The notes beneath the pieces are model-generated. The model was not told where the DNA came from. It saw nothing but the letters and a program-made list of their open reading frames with translations, and ran no database searches. A stretch of DNA of 64,000 nt from Bacillus subtilis (lineage in GTDB: Bacteria > Pseudomonadota > Alphaproteobacteria > Rhizobiales > Rhizobiaceae), in NCBI GenBank assembly GCA_021733665.1, contig JAHREI010000005.1, positions 62,001-126,000 on the forward strand, written 5' to 3'. The first letter of the stretch is position 1, and each line of letters starts with the position of its first letter. A program made the translations under genes and the position numbers. Below are positions 34,225-42,601 of the stretch, piece by piece.

Positions 34225-36192
34225 TTAAAGAGTATTCTTTATCGCGGAAATAATATTTTCACGATGGCAGTTCTTATGAGAAAACAATATAAAATCTTGA
34301 TGATCTCGCGCAGAGCGACCAGGTCCAAGAAGCGGGGTCCATCGTAGGTTAGTAGCTTTTGCTGCATAATTAACGCTTAACTGATCACGATGAGTGAATT
34401 TATTTAGCTCTGCCCACCACGTACCCATGAATTTATGTACTGTTTTGGATGATGGTCTGGAAACCATGAAATTCGTTTCGAATAAAGGCTCATTTAAAAG
34501 ATTCGGATCAGACAGATAACGTGTTATCTGTTTGGTAGCGATCTCATAATCAACTATTTTATTGGCTGAAAGGATTTTAGACTCCTCTACGAAATTGCTT
34601 CGCACAGGATGTATGATGAATCCGCAATCAGCTTCAACTGCCTTCAATTTCTGAGTGTAATTCCGAAGATCCCCTAAGAAATGTATATTGGAGTCTATCC
34701 AAAAGACGAAATCGTAATCATGAAACCAGATGTGGGGGTGTGTCTTCGCAAAACGCGCAGTTCTGACAGATTCAGGATTCACGTAATTGGATACGATTTT
34801 TGTGAAGCCTTCGGGCACTCGGACGTTGTGATTATCAACGATAAGAAATTTATCAATGCTTTCATCGTTATCGATGAGCGGTATTGCTTGTTCATAAGAA
34901 CCCGAAAGACAGCTATATACAGCAATCTTGTCAGACTTTTTACGGTATACCTGTGGGGTAGTTGGATATCGACTCTTCCATATAGGTTCTGGAACATTCA
35001 CTCTATCATTTCCGAAATAGCGAATAAGATCATAGGCAACATTCACAGTTGCTTTTTTATAGGTCATTCCAGACAGTGATGGGAGTAAGCCTATAACACG
35101 CTCGATAGCATGGGCAATCGTCCCATCAACTTGCCCTTCTTCTGCGGGAAAATCAGTTATATCAATGTCGAGATTCAATAACGGTTTCAATACTGTTGTC
35201 CGCGCCCAAAAGAATGAGCCCGCGGGATAATCTTGGCATATTGTAGGTAGTTCAGTATCGGAAAGTCGACTGAAAAACTCCTCACAAACAAGTCTATTTT
35301 TTCCGTAGTTGGGCTGATTAGCTAATGACCAATGATAGCACGGTGCAATGATACCTATTTGGGAATCGGACATAAAGGATTGAAGAATTTGATTTACAGT
35401 GGAAGGAGACCCTAAAGTGGTATGACGTAGATAGCGGAACCATCCAGCGTGGGATTTATTATGCTGCGATTTCTTTGTGTGAACGTGTAAAAAGATTGTG
35501 CTACAAAGAATTTCATCACGAAACCAGACTGCCCAAGAGGCGACATCTCTTCCGCGATTTTCAATAACTTTAACGATTACCTGATTTACATTAGGCAGTG
35601 CACTGGAGAATAGATCGTGCACTTTATCGGAATTTACTTCGGCCATAACGGATATCAGTAGCGTAAATGTCTGCCGGATATTTGACAAGTAGCGGATAAA
35701 GTCATCGCTCATATCTGTGTGATACAAGTGAAGATGAACAGCGATGCGTTCGTGATCGATACCAACGACTTGCTTAATTGGGGCATCGTAGTCCAGAACG
35801 ATATCCGGGGTTCCAACTTCGTCGGGTGTTAGACGCTGAAACGGAGAGTTGTGAATACGGCTCGGAGGATTTGGCATACGCCCTTCAAACCGACCCGCAG
35901 AAAGATAATGAGTTAAAGGATTAATTCCTGCAGACTTAACGTCGTGGTAAAAATCTAGATAGCCGAACGTTGAAAATTGCTCCGAAGGATTAAAGCCAAG
36001 CTTCCATCCTACAGAGTTGTAGTGGTCTAATGGACTTATTCCATCTTGTAATGAGGTAGAGTATTTTTCTTTATACCAGTCAGCGTCAAAGAAATCTGTT
36101 TGAACTGTCGTTAATGTAGTTGTCGTAATGGCTGCCTTAATCTCACCTTTTAGAATGAGAGGTACCCATCGGATATTTTTAGATAGAGCCAT
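34225..36192 (-). CDS. Large polysaccharide protein: RgpF-like domain plus DUF616 (TOD1/MUCI70-like) domain
   Basis: This 655-residue protein has three parts. The N-terminus (about 30-110) has DADWYKEKY and DHYNSVGWKLGFNPS repeats like those before many surface-sugar transferases. The middle (about 150-400) is rhamnan-synthesis F-like: RGRDVASWAVWF, FLHVHTKKSQHN, GIIAPCYHWS. The C-terminus (about 425-640) is DUF616-like: IAVYSCLSGSYEQ, ARFAKTHPHIWFHDYDFVFW, then DSNIHFLGDL. It probably makes or modifies a cell-surface polysaccharide. The ATG at 36190-36192 is used; the frame's first codon at 36195 is TTG. No ribosome-binding site is visible. The gene is AT-rich. Confidence 0.8.
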   Translation of the reverse strand: MALSKNIRWVPLILKGEIKAAITTTTLTTVQTDFFDADWYKEKYSTSLQDGISPLDHYNSVGWKLGFNPSEQFSTFGYLDFYHDVKSAGINPLTHYLSAGRFEGRMPNPPSRIHNSPFQRLTPDEVGTPDIVLDYDAPIKQVVGIDHERIAVHLHLYHTDMSDDFIRYLSNIRQTFTLLISVMAEVNSDKVHDLFSSALPNVNQVIVKVIENRGRDVASWAVWFRDEILCSTIFLHVHTKKSQHNKSHAGWFRYLRHTTLGSPSTVNQILQSFMSDSQIGIIAPCYHWSLANQPNYGKNRLVCEEFFSRLSDTELPTICQDYPAGSFFWARTTVLKPLLNLDIDITDFPAEEGQVDGTIAHAIERVIGLLPSLSGMTYKKATVNVAYDLIRYFGNDRVNVPEPIWKSRYPTTPQVYRKKSDKIAVYSCLSGSYEQAIPLIDNDESIDKFLIVDNHNVRVPEGFTKIVSNYVNPESVRTARFAKTHPHIWFHDYDFVFWIDSNIHFLGDLRNYTQKLKAVEADCGFIIHPVRSNFVEESKILSANKIVDYEIATKQITRYLSDPNLLNEPLFETNFMVSRPSSKTVHKFMGTWWAELNKFTHRDQLSVNYAAKATNLRWTPLLGPGRSARDHQDFILFSHKNCHRENIISAIKNTL

Positions 36193-36530
36193 CAATTTTT
36201 TAAATTGAATTTTTTTCTCTAATTTTTCTTAACATGAGAAGCTCTAGCTTCCTAAATTTCATAAAGACGATGGGCTTATAGTCCTATTACCACGATACTC
36301 TGGTATGTCAATTAACGTCATTTTCAAGTCTCTTTTAAAAAAGAGGAGGTTTTGTGCGGCAAAAACGGCAAAAAATTGATTTATTCATAATATAAAATCA
36401 TTATAAATAAAATTTCAAAGTTTTATTTATAATAAATATTAAATTAAAAGAAAAGTTAAACTATTCCATTTAGAGTTGGAGTTTTGCACTTATAATCTCT
36501 TGTTAGAGAGAAGGAGAGTTTGATGTAAGC
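36193..36530. other. AT-rich gap before the IS remnant
   Basis: About 340 bases of very AT-rich DNA, presumably the promoter region of the leftward polysaccharide genes. No gene or recognisable left end of the insertion element is visible. Confidence 0.5.
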
Positions 36531-36843
36531 GTGCATATTTCAGGGGCGTAGATCGCGTTTGTTTTGAAGCAAGCCGAGGGGGGGCACCGCTTGGAGAGGT
36601 CTGCCGTAAAGCCCGGTATTACAGATGCTACGTTTTATAATTGGTGCAAGAAGTATGTGGGATTATCATAAAGGTGTTGTGCTCGATTTCACACGACCGG
36701 ATACGCTGACGGATTGCGGCTATATCGAGAGTTTCAATGGCAAGTTCCGAGGCGAGTGTCTGAATACGCATTGGCTCATCAGCATCACAGCCGCATTGAG
36801 CCTTCAACCCGGAAAACTCCAGTTCTCCGTGGGGGGGGGCAGG
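36531..36843 (+). mobile_element. Decayed IS3-family (IS407-group-like) insertion sequence remnant
   Basis: Two transposase pieces remain. The first is OrfA-like (AFVLKQAE at 36555-36578, then EVCRKA, then ITDATFYNW in another frame), with two frame changes, one in a G run at 36578-36584. The second is the OrfB C-terminus (VLDFTRPDTLTDCGYIESFN, GKFRGECLNTHWL), joined after an internal deletion that removed most of the DDE core. The right end resembles an IS407-type terminal repeat (GGGGGCAGGT at about 36835-36844). No left terminal repeat is found. The element cannot be active. Confidence 0.8.
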
Positions 36844-37050
36844 TGCGCGCGTTAGCAGTATACTTTATAATCTGCGTATAATAATGTTGATCATGGAGGC
36901 GATGGTAAGCATAGATTTATAGTAAAATTTTACTGCCATAATTATCCGATAATTATAGATCGGTTGTGAAATATTGACGATCGAAAGCGCATCAGGAATA
37001 TTGATGGGCTATTTTCAATAGAACGTTCCGAAACAACTTCAATGTTGCTT

Positions 37051-38508
37051 TTATTCTATATTGGACAAGCGATGGAATATGCAGTCGCCGAACCACATAT
37101 TTTTCCATTCCAACGTATCGCCATCTGCAGATAAAGTGAGCAATGGAACTTTATCGTCTGGCCCTGACCACCGATCCGGTGTTTTTAGTGAGCGAAGAGG
37201 AAACGCACCAGAACTATCCGGTTGCATCAGGCAATATTGATAGTCAGGTAATAAATCCAGCGAGGTCACAAGTTGGTCGTTATCCGCATTAATGCGCAGC
37301 GTACCCATGACACCGCCATCATACACGCCGGCGATGGCGATGGCAGAATTGACCGGAGCAGGCTTTGCGCCTTGCCAAATGGACTTGCGGTAGTGAGACT
37401 GCTTTTCCTTTAAATTTTCAACAGCCTGATCATAGAGCTTCTGTGTTTCATCGGCATGACCCCGCGCAAGCTCAACCGCAAGATTAACTGCTGCATTGCG
37501 GAAATCTTCAATTTCTGTACCGCTGGCATTAATGGAGATGAAAATTCCGAATTCAGCATCCGGCACTAATCTGGTGATAGAAAGAACCCCGCTGATCGCA
37601 CCGGTGTGGTCAATGATAGACATGTCATTGCCGTTACCGATCCGCCAGCCGAGGCCGTAACCGAGAAAATTATTTTCAGCAGTTGTGCGGGCGTTAATAC
37701 GTTTCAGATCTGCGAGTTTGTCGGCAGGCAGAAAGCTTTCGCTATTTGGCAATGCACCCAGATTGAATAACAGCCATTGCGCAGCGTCATTCGGGCTTTG
37801 TGATACAGAACCGGCGCCAATGAGGTTGGACAGGTTGTCCAAACCAATCTTGCGCATTTGGTTGCCATTGCGAACATGGGGAAGCGCAAATCTTGGGTCG
37901 CTTTCCAGTTCCGGCCGGTCAGCTGATGCGGTTTTCATTTGCAGCGGAGCAAAGATGTATTCTGCCATTGCCTCTGCAAAATTCATATTATTTACACGAT
38001 TGCAGACTTCTGCCGCGACGGTGAAATGCAAATTGCAATAAGAATAACGATCACGGAATGGTGCGATGGAAGGAACACCACCGGCGCCGTTAACGACCTC
38101 ATCAAAAGAGAGGACAGAGCCATATTCCATTGCACTCGCCTGACCAACGCCTGTTCGGTTTGAGCAAAGGTCACGCAGGGTCACTTGTTTGGAAATATCC
38201 GGAGAGCCGAATGCAAAATTCGGCCAGATTTCATGGATCGGCCGATCCCAATCCAGTTTCCCTTGCTCCGCCAGAATAGCACATAGGGTTGTTGTGAAAG
38301 CTTTTGAACAGGAAGCGATTGCAAAGAGGCTGTCTGCCGTCACAGGCCGGTCTGTCCCTGCTTCCAGAACACCTATGCCTCCGGTGTAGAGAATTTTCCC
38401 CTGCCGTACAACGGAAAGCCCGATGCCAGGAATTTGCAACGATGCGCTTTGTTCACGCAAAAAAGTGATTAGTCGGTCGACAAGAATATCGTCAGCTATG
38501 CGGTTCAT
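37051..38508 (-). CDS. Serine hydrolase of the beta-lactamase / DD-peptidase family
   Basis: This 485-residue protein has the class C-type motifs Ser66-x-x-Lys69 (AIASCSKAF), Tyr157-x-Asn159 (RYSYCN) and HTG (IDHTGAISG), followed by an extra C-terminal domain of about 120 residues. No signal peptide is seen, so it is probably cytoplasmic; it may be a peptidase or esterase rather than an antibiotic resistance enzyme. The ATG at 38506-38508 follows GGATGG and is preferred to one at 38574. It lies 101 bases after a dipeptide-type ABC transporter operon in the same direction, which points to a peptide or D-amino-acid-containing substrate (inference). Confidence 0.85.
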   Translation of the reverse strand: MNRIADDILVDRLITFLREQSASLQIPGIGLSVVRQGKILYTGGIGVLEAGTDRPVTADSLFAIASCSKAFTTTLCAILAEQGKLDWDRPIHEIWPNFAFGSPDISKQVTLRDLCSNRTGVGQASAMEYGSVLSFDEVVNGAGGVPSIAPFRDRYSYCNLHFTVAAEVCNRVNNMNFAEAMAEYIFAPLQMKTASADRPELESDPRFALPHVRNGNQMRKIGLDNLSNLIGAGSVSQSPNDAAQWLLFNLGALPNSESFLPADKLADLKRINARTTAENNFLGYGLGWRIGNGNDMSIIDHTGAISGVLSITRLVPDAEFGIFISINASGTEIEDFRNAAVNLAVELARGHADETQKLYDQAVENLKEKQSHYRKSIWQGAKPAPVNSAIAIAGVYDGGVMGTLRINADNDQLVTSLDLLPDYQYCLMQPDSSGAFPLRSLKTPDRWSGPDDKVPLLTLSADGDTLEWKNMWFGDCIFHRLSNIE

Positions 38509-38609
38509 TTGTATCCATCCGTTGTAATGCTCCGGAATTATCATGTCACCAGAGCGGATTACAAAACGTGTCATTTCAGCAAGGTGGGCATATCATTGCC
38601 CGCATGGTT

Positions 38610-39608
38610 TTAAACTGCTCTTTGTGTTTCACTGATTTGCAGTCCCGGAAAATGGCAGGCCGCACGATGCCCGCCATGACTGTCGAGAACAGGCTCGCTG
38701 CTACGGCAAATATCCTGCACATAAGGGCAGCGTGTGTGAAAACGGCATCCGCTCGGCAAATTCATCGGGCTAGGTATATCGCCTTTCAAGAGCGGGCGAA
38801 CACGGTTGCGCTGATGCGGATCAGCACGCGGAACTGCAGAGATCAGGAACTGCGTATAGGGATGCTGAGGATTGGTGAAAATTTCTTCAGTGGTGCCGAC
38901 TTCAACCAGTCGACCGAGAAACATGACGCCGACCCGATCTGCAAATTGCCGTACGACACTGAGATCATGCGTAATAAACAGATAAGTGAGTTGAAGCTGT
39001 TCTTGTAAATCTTTGAGCAGATTCAGAACCTGCGCCTGAATAGAAACATCCAGCGCAGAGACGGCTTCATCGCAGACGATAAATTCCGGATTATTTGCCA
39101 AAGCACGTGCAATACCAATACGCTGGCGCTGACCGCCACTGAATTGGTGAGGATAATGATTGATCAGATGCGGACGCAATCCTACCATATCCAGAAGTTC
39201 TTTGCAGCGGGCTTCAATTTGCTGGCCAGTGCCAAAATTATGCGCGCGCAAAGGTTCGGATAAAATATCCTTCACCCGCATACGCGGATTGAGAGATGCA
39301 TAAGGATCCTGAAAGACGATCTGGATATTTTTACGCAATGCGCGCATTTTCTCTTCATCAAGCGCGTAAATATCCTGATCCTTGAACTTTACTGATCCGC
39401 TGCTGCGTTCCAGAAGGCGCAGCATAACGCGACCGAGCGTTGATTTTCCGCATCCGGACTCGCCGACAAGAGCGAATGTCTCACGCTCATAAATCTCGAG
39501 CGACACATCATCGACCGCGCGAACCACTTTTTCGTTAAAGGAAAACAGGCTTTTACCAAAACGAAAATGCTTGCTTAAATTTTCTGTAGAGATGAGGACT
39601 TTGCTCAT
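38610..39608 (-). CDS. DppF/OppF-type ABC transporter ATP-binding protein
   Basis: This 332-residue ATPase has Walker A GESGCGKST, signature FSGGQRQRIGIARAL, Walker B FIVCDEAVSALD and the C-terminal oligopeptide extension (CRFHTRCPYVQDICR) with Cys residues typical of the family. It energises import together with the DppD-type ATPase, whose stop it overlaps by four bases (39605-39608). Confidence 0.93.
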   Translation of the reverse strand: MSKVLISTENLSKHFRFGKSLFSFNEKVVRAVDDVSLEIYERETFALVGESGCGKSTLGRVMLRLLERSSGSVKFKDQDIYALDEEKMRALRKNIQIVFQDPYASLNPRMRVKDILSEPLRAHNFGTGQQIEARCKELLDMVGLRPHLINHYPHQFSGGQRQRIGIARALANNPEFIVCDEAVSALDVSIQAQVLNLLKDLQEQLQLTYLFITHDLSVVRQFADRVGVMFLGRLVEVGTTEEIFTNPQHPYTQFLISAVPRADPHQRNRVRPLLKGDIPSPMNLPSGCRFHTRCPYVQDICRSSEPVLDSHGGHRAACHFPGLQISETQRAV

Positions 39609-40600
39609 AGGGTGGCTCCAGTCTCGTCATGCAGCCAGCAGCGTGCTTTATGCTCATTTTCCAGTTGCACTAAATCCGGAGACTTCACACTGCAAACCGG
39701 CATGACATCGCCGCAACGGGGATTGAAACGGCATCCTGCAGGCAGTCTGAACAGGTTGGGCACAACACCATTGATGCTTTTCAGGCGGTTGCCGTCCGGC
39801 TTTTCATTGGCTTTAGGGATCGATGCCAGCAGACCGCGCGTATAGGGATGCGATGCACGGTCAAACAGATCATAAACATTTGCCTGTTCAACAATCTGAC
39901 CGGCATACATCACATTCACTTCGTCACACATTTCCGCAATGATGCCGAGGTCGTGAGTAATGATGATAATTGCTGTGCCAACACGGTCCCGCAATTCCAT
40001 CAGCAGGCGTAATATCTGCGCCTGTGTCGTCACATCCAAAGCTGTTGTCGGCTCGTCGGCAATCAGTAATTTGGGTTCGCAAATCAGCCCCATGGCAATC
40101 ATGGCACGTTGGCGTAAACCGCCGGACAGTTCATGCGGATAGGCATCAAGACGTGCTTTCGCCTCCGGAATACCTACCGTTTCAAACATTTTCCAGACTT
40201 TGTCGCGTATATCCCGCTTGGAGAGATGGCGATGAATCTGCAACGGTTCGCCGACCTGCTGAACCATTGTCTTTACGGGATTGAGCGAGGTCATAGGCTC
40301 CTGAAACACCATCGACATATCCCGCCCGCGTTTTTCGCGTAGCTGATCTTTTGTCAGTGCAGTCAGCTCAACACCGTCAAGCATGATACTGTCGGCTGTT
40401 ACCGTTGCGGACGGAGGTGTCAGCCCCATCAGGGATAAAGCTGACATACTTTTACCGGAACCGGATTCCCCGACAAGGCCGACAATACGGCCGGGATCGA
40501 CACTAAAAGACACATTGTCGAGGATACGAACCGCACCACGGTGTGAGTTAAATTCTGTACGCATATTGCGTACTTCCAGCAGAGGCTTTTGATGGGTCAT
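39605..40600 (-). CDS. DppD/OppD-type ABC transporter ATP-binding protein
   Basis: This 331-residue ATPase has Walker A GESGSGKSM, signature LSGGLRQRAMIAM and Walker B LLIADEPTTALD, with the C-terminal Cys motif CRFNPRCGDVMPVC. The Walker A ends in SM rather than ST, a common variant. It lies 10 bases after the DppC-type gene. Confidence 0.93.
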   Translation of the reverse strand: MTHQKPLLEVRNMRTEFNSHRGAVRILDNVSFSVDPGRIVGLVGESGSGKSMSALSLMGLTPPSATVTADSIMLDGVELTALTKDQLREKRGRDMSMVFQEPMTSLNPVKTMVQQVGEPLQIHRHLSKRDIRDKVWKMFETVGIPEAKARLDAYPHELSGGLRQRAMIAMGLICEPKLLIADEPTTALDVTTQAQILRLLMELRDRVGTAIIIITHDLGIIAEMCDEVNVMYAGQIVEQANVYDLFDRASHPYTRGLLASIPKANEKPDGNRLKSINGVVPNLFRLPAGCRFNPRCGDVMPVCSVKSPDLVQLENEHKARCWLHDETGATL

Positions 40601-40610
40601 ATCAGCCCCC

Positions 40611-41501
40611 TTAATCTTTCATATAAGGATCAAGAGCGTCACGTACTCCGTCACCAATAAAGTTGAATGCCAGCACGGTGATCAGGATCGCGACCCCGGG
40701 CATAATGGCAACGAGCGGTGCGGCGAACAGGTATTCTTTGCCTTTGGCAACCAGCAGCCCCCAACTTGCTTCAGGCGGCTGAACACCAACGCCAAGAAAG
40801 CTGAGGCTGGATTCCCACATGATTGCTTCCGGAATGCTCAGGGAGAACAGAACAATCAATGTCGGCACAACATTGGGAAATAAATGACGGAACATAATGG
40901 TTCCGTTTTTGGAGCCGTTGGCGCGCGCCGCTTCAATGAATTCTTTTTCCTTCAGTGCCAGTGTCTGTGAGCGTACAACACGCGCCACACCTGCCCAGCC
41001 AACCAGACTGAGAGCAATGAAAATATTGAATAAATTGGCGCCTAAAGTGTACATCACCACCATCGCCAACAAGAGCGAGGGGAAGGCGATCATCATATCA
41101 GCAAGGCGCATGATGGCGAAATCAATACGACCACCGAAATAGCCGCTGATGATCCCCATGATCGTACCGATAATCAGAGAAATGAAACTCGGAACAATGC
41201 CTACGACAAGTGAAATACGTGCACCGTAAAGGATGCGTGTTAAGACATCGCGGCCAAAATTATCTGTACCAAGCCAATGTGTGAGAGACGGGGGGAGAAA
41301 CTGCTCGTCCATCACAACGCGGTAAGGATCATGCGGGCTGATAAACGGTGCGAATACTGCTGCGAAAACCAGAAGGCCAACGATGACTAAGCCGATCATT
41401 GCCATGGTATTACTTCTGAAGACACGGATTGTGTCTTTCAAAAAGCTCGCACTTTGTTGCTCTTCAACATAAGTGTCTTTTGCCTGAGCCAGTTCAGTCA
41501 T
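40611..41501 (-). CDS. DppC-type ABC transporter permease
   Basis: This 296-residue membrane protein has an N-terminal cytoplasmic tail, the OppC-type NTMAMIGLVIVGLLVFAAVF segment, HWLGTDNFGRDVLTRILYGA, and the EAA loop (EFIEAARANGSKNGTIMFRH). It forms the pore with the DppB-type permease, whose stop it overlaps by four bases. Confidence 0.93.
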   Translation of the reverse strand: MTELAQAKDTYVEEQQSASFLKDTIRVFRSNTMAMIGLVIVGLLVFAAVFAPFISPHDPYRVVMDEQFLPPSLTHWLGTDNFGRDVLTRILYGARISLVVGIVPSFISLIIGTIMGIISGYFGGRIDFAIMRLADMMIAFPSLLLAMVVMYTLGANLFNIFIALSLVGWAGVARVVRSQTLALKEKEFIEAARANGSKNGTIMFRHLFPNVVPTLIVLFSLSIPEAIMWESSLSFLGVGVQPPEASWGLLVAKGKEYLFAAPLVAIMPGVAILITVLAFNFIGDGVRDALDPYMKD

Positions 41502-42436
41502 TTCGAACCTCCCTTCATCTGATGGCGAATACGAGGATCAAGGACAGAATAAAGCACATCTGCGATCAGATTGCCGATCAGCACCAAGACTGTCGCGAAT
41601 AAAACGGAGCCTTGCAGAAGTGGCATGTCACGCGCCTGAATAGCGTTGACAGAAATACGGCCAATACCCGGAATACCAAAAATTGCCTCGGTAATAACCG
41701 CACCTGATAAGAGACCGGCAACCTGAATTGCCATGATTGTCACAACAGGAATGAGCGCGTTTTTGAGAGCGTGACGGAGAATAACCATAATTTCGCGCAA
41801 GCCTTTTGCGCGTGCTGTTCTGATGTAATCATTGCGCATAACTTCGAGCAGGCTCGAGCGTACAAGGCGGGCAATAACACCGGCAGAACTCCAGCCGAGA
41901 ACAATGGCTGGCAGAATGACATATTTAAAACCGTAAAAGCCTGAAACCGGCAGCCACTTCAACTGCATGGCGAAAATATATTGCAGCAACAATGCTGACC
42001 AGAACACCGGCATGGAAACGCCGAGCAGAGAAAATCCCATGAAGAAATGATCGACGGCTGAATCACGTTTTACGGCTGAGATGATACCGACCGGAATTCC
42101 GATAGCCCAGGATACGGCTGCGGCACAAGCTGCGAGATAAAGCGTGTTAGGAAATGCTTGCAGGATCAGTTGTGTCACATCGCGGTTGAGCTTGATGGAA
42201 ACGCCTAAATCACCTTGCATGGCAGCAAACAAAAAGCGGAAATAGCGGGTGATCAACGGGTCATCAAGATGCATCTGAGCGCGTACGCGTTCAATAACCT
42301 CGGCGCTGGCATGCTCTTTCATCAAAAGAGCAATCGGATCGCCCGGAATGACGTTCATCATGATGAAGAGCAATACAGTTACGCCGATCAGAACCGGAAT
42401 AAAAACTGCTATACGCTTGATCAAAAAGGTTAGCAT
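41498..42436 (-). CDS. DppB-type ABC transporter permease
   Basis: This 312-residue membrane protein has the OppB/DppB features: an N-terminal membrane segment (VFIPVLIGVTVLLFIMMNVI), PGDPI, and the EAA loop (NDYIRTARAKGLREIMVILR). It follows the binding-protein gene after a strong hairpin (42564-42592). Confidence 0.93.
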   Translation of the reverse strand: MLTFLIKRIAVFIPVLIGVTVLLFIMMNVIPGDPIALLMKEHASAEVIERVRAQMHLDDPLITRYFRFLFAAMQGDLGVSIKLNRDVTQLILQAFPNTLYLAACAAAVSWAIGIPVGIISAVKRDSAVDHFFMGFSLLGVSMPVFWSALLLQYIFAMQLKWLPVSGFYGFKYVILPAIVLGWSSAGVIARLVRSSLLEVMRNDYIRTARAKGLREIMVILRHALKNALIPVVTIMAIQVAGLLSGAVITEAIFGIPGIGRISVNAIQARDMPLLQGSVLFATVLVLIGNLIADVLYSVLDPRIRHQMKGGSK

Positions 42437-42563
42437 TATACGGAAGCTTTCATTTATTCAGGCAAAACAAAGCGACCAGAGACATTGTTGCAGGCAACAG
42501 AGCTCCCGCTGGCAGGACTGATGCAGCCCGAGCCTGTATTTCACCAGAGATTTACGACAAGTG

Positions 42564-42592
42564 ATCCGGAGAGTACTCAGTACTCTCCGGAT
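42564..42592 (-). terminator. Hairpin between binding-protein gene and dppB-type gene
   Basis: The 13-bp arms 42564-42576 and 42580-42592 (ATCCGGAGAGTAC/GTACTCTCCGGAT) are perfect, with a TCA loop. It lies 9 bases after the binding-protein stop and lacks a T run, so mRNA protection or partial attenuation is likely. Confidence 0.65.
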
Positions 42593-42601
42593 AGAGTTGT
42601 G

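Noticed and set aside
36625-36855. Apparent 76-codon gene within the IS remnant
   Set aside because: It joins an out-of-frame piece of OrfA to the OrfB end and stops in unrelated sequence; it is treated as part of a dead element.
37051-38508. Calling the serine hydrolase an antibiotic-resistance beta-lactamase
   Set aside because: No signal peptide, an additional C-terminal domain and a peptide-transporter context fit a peptidase or esterase better.
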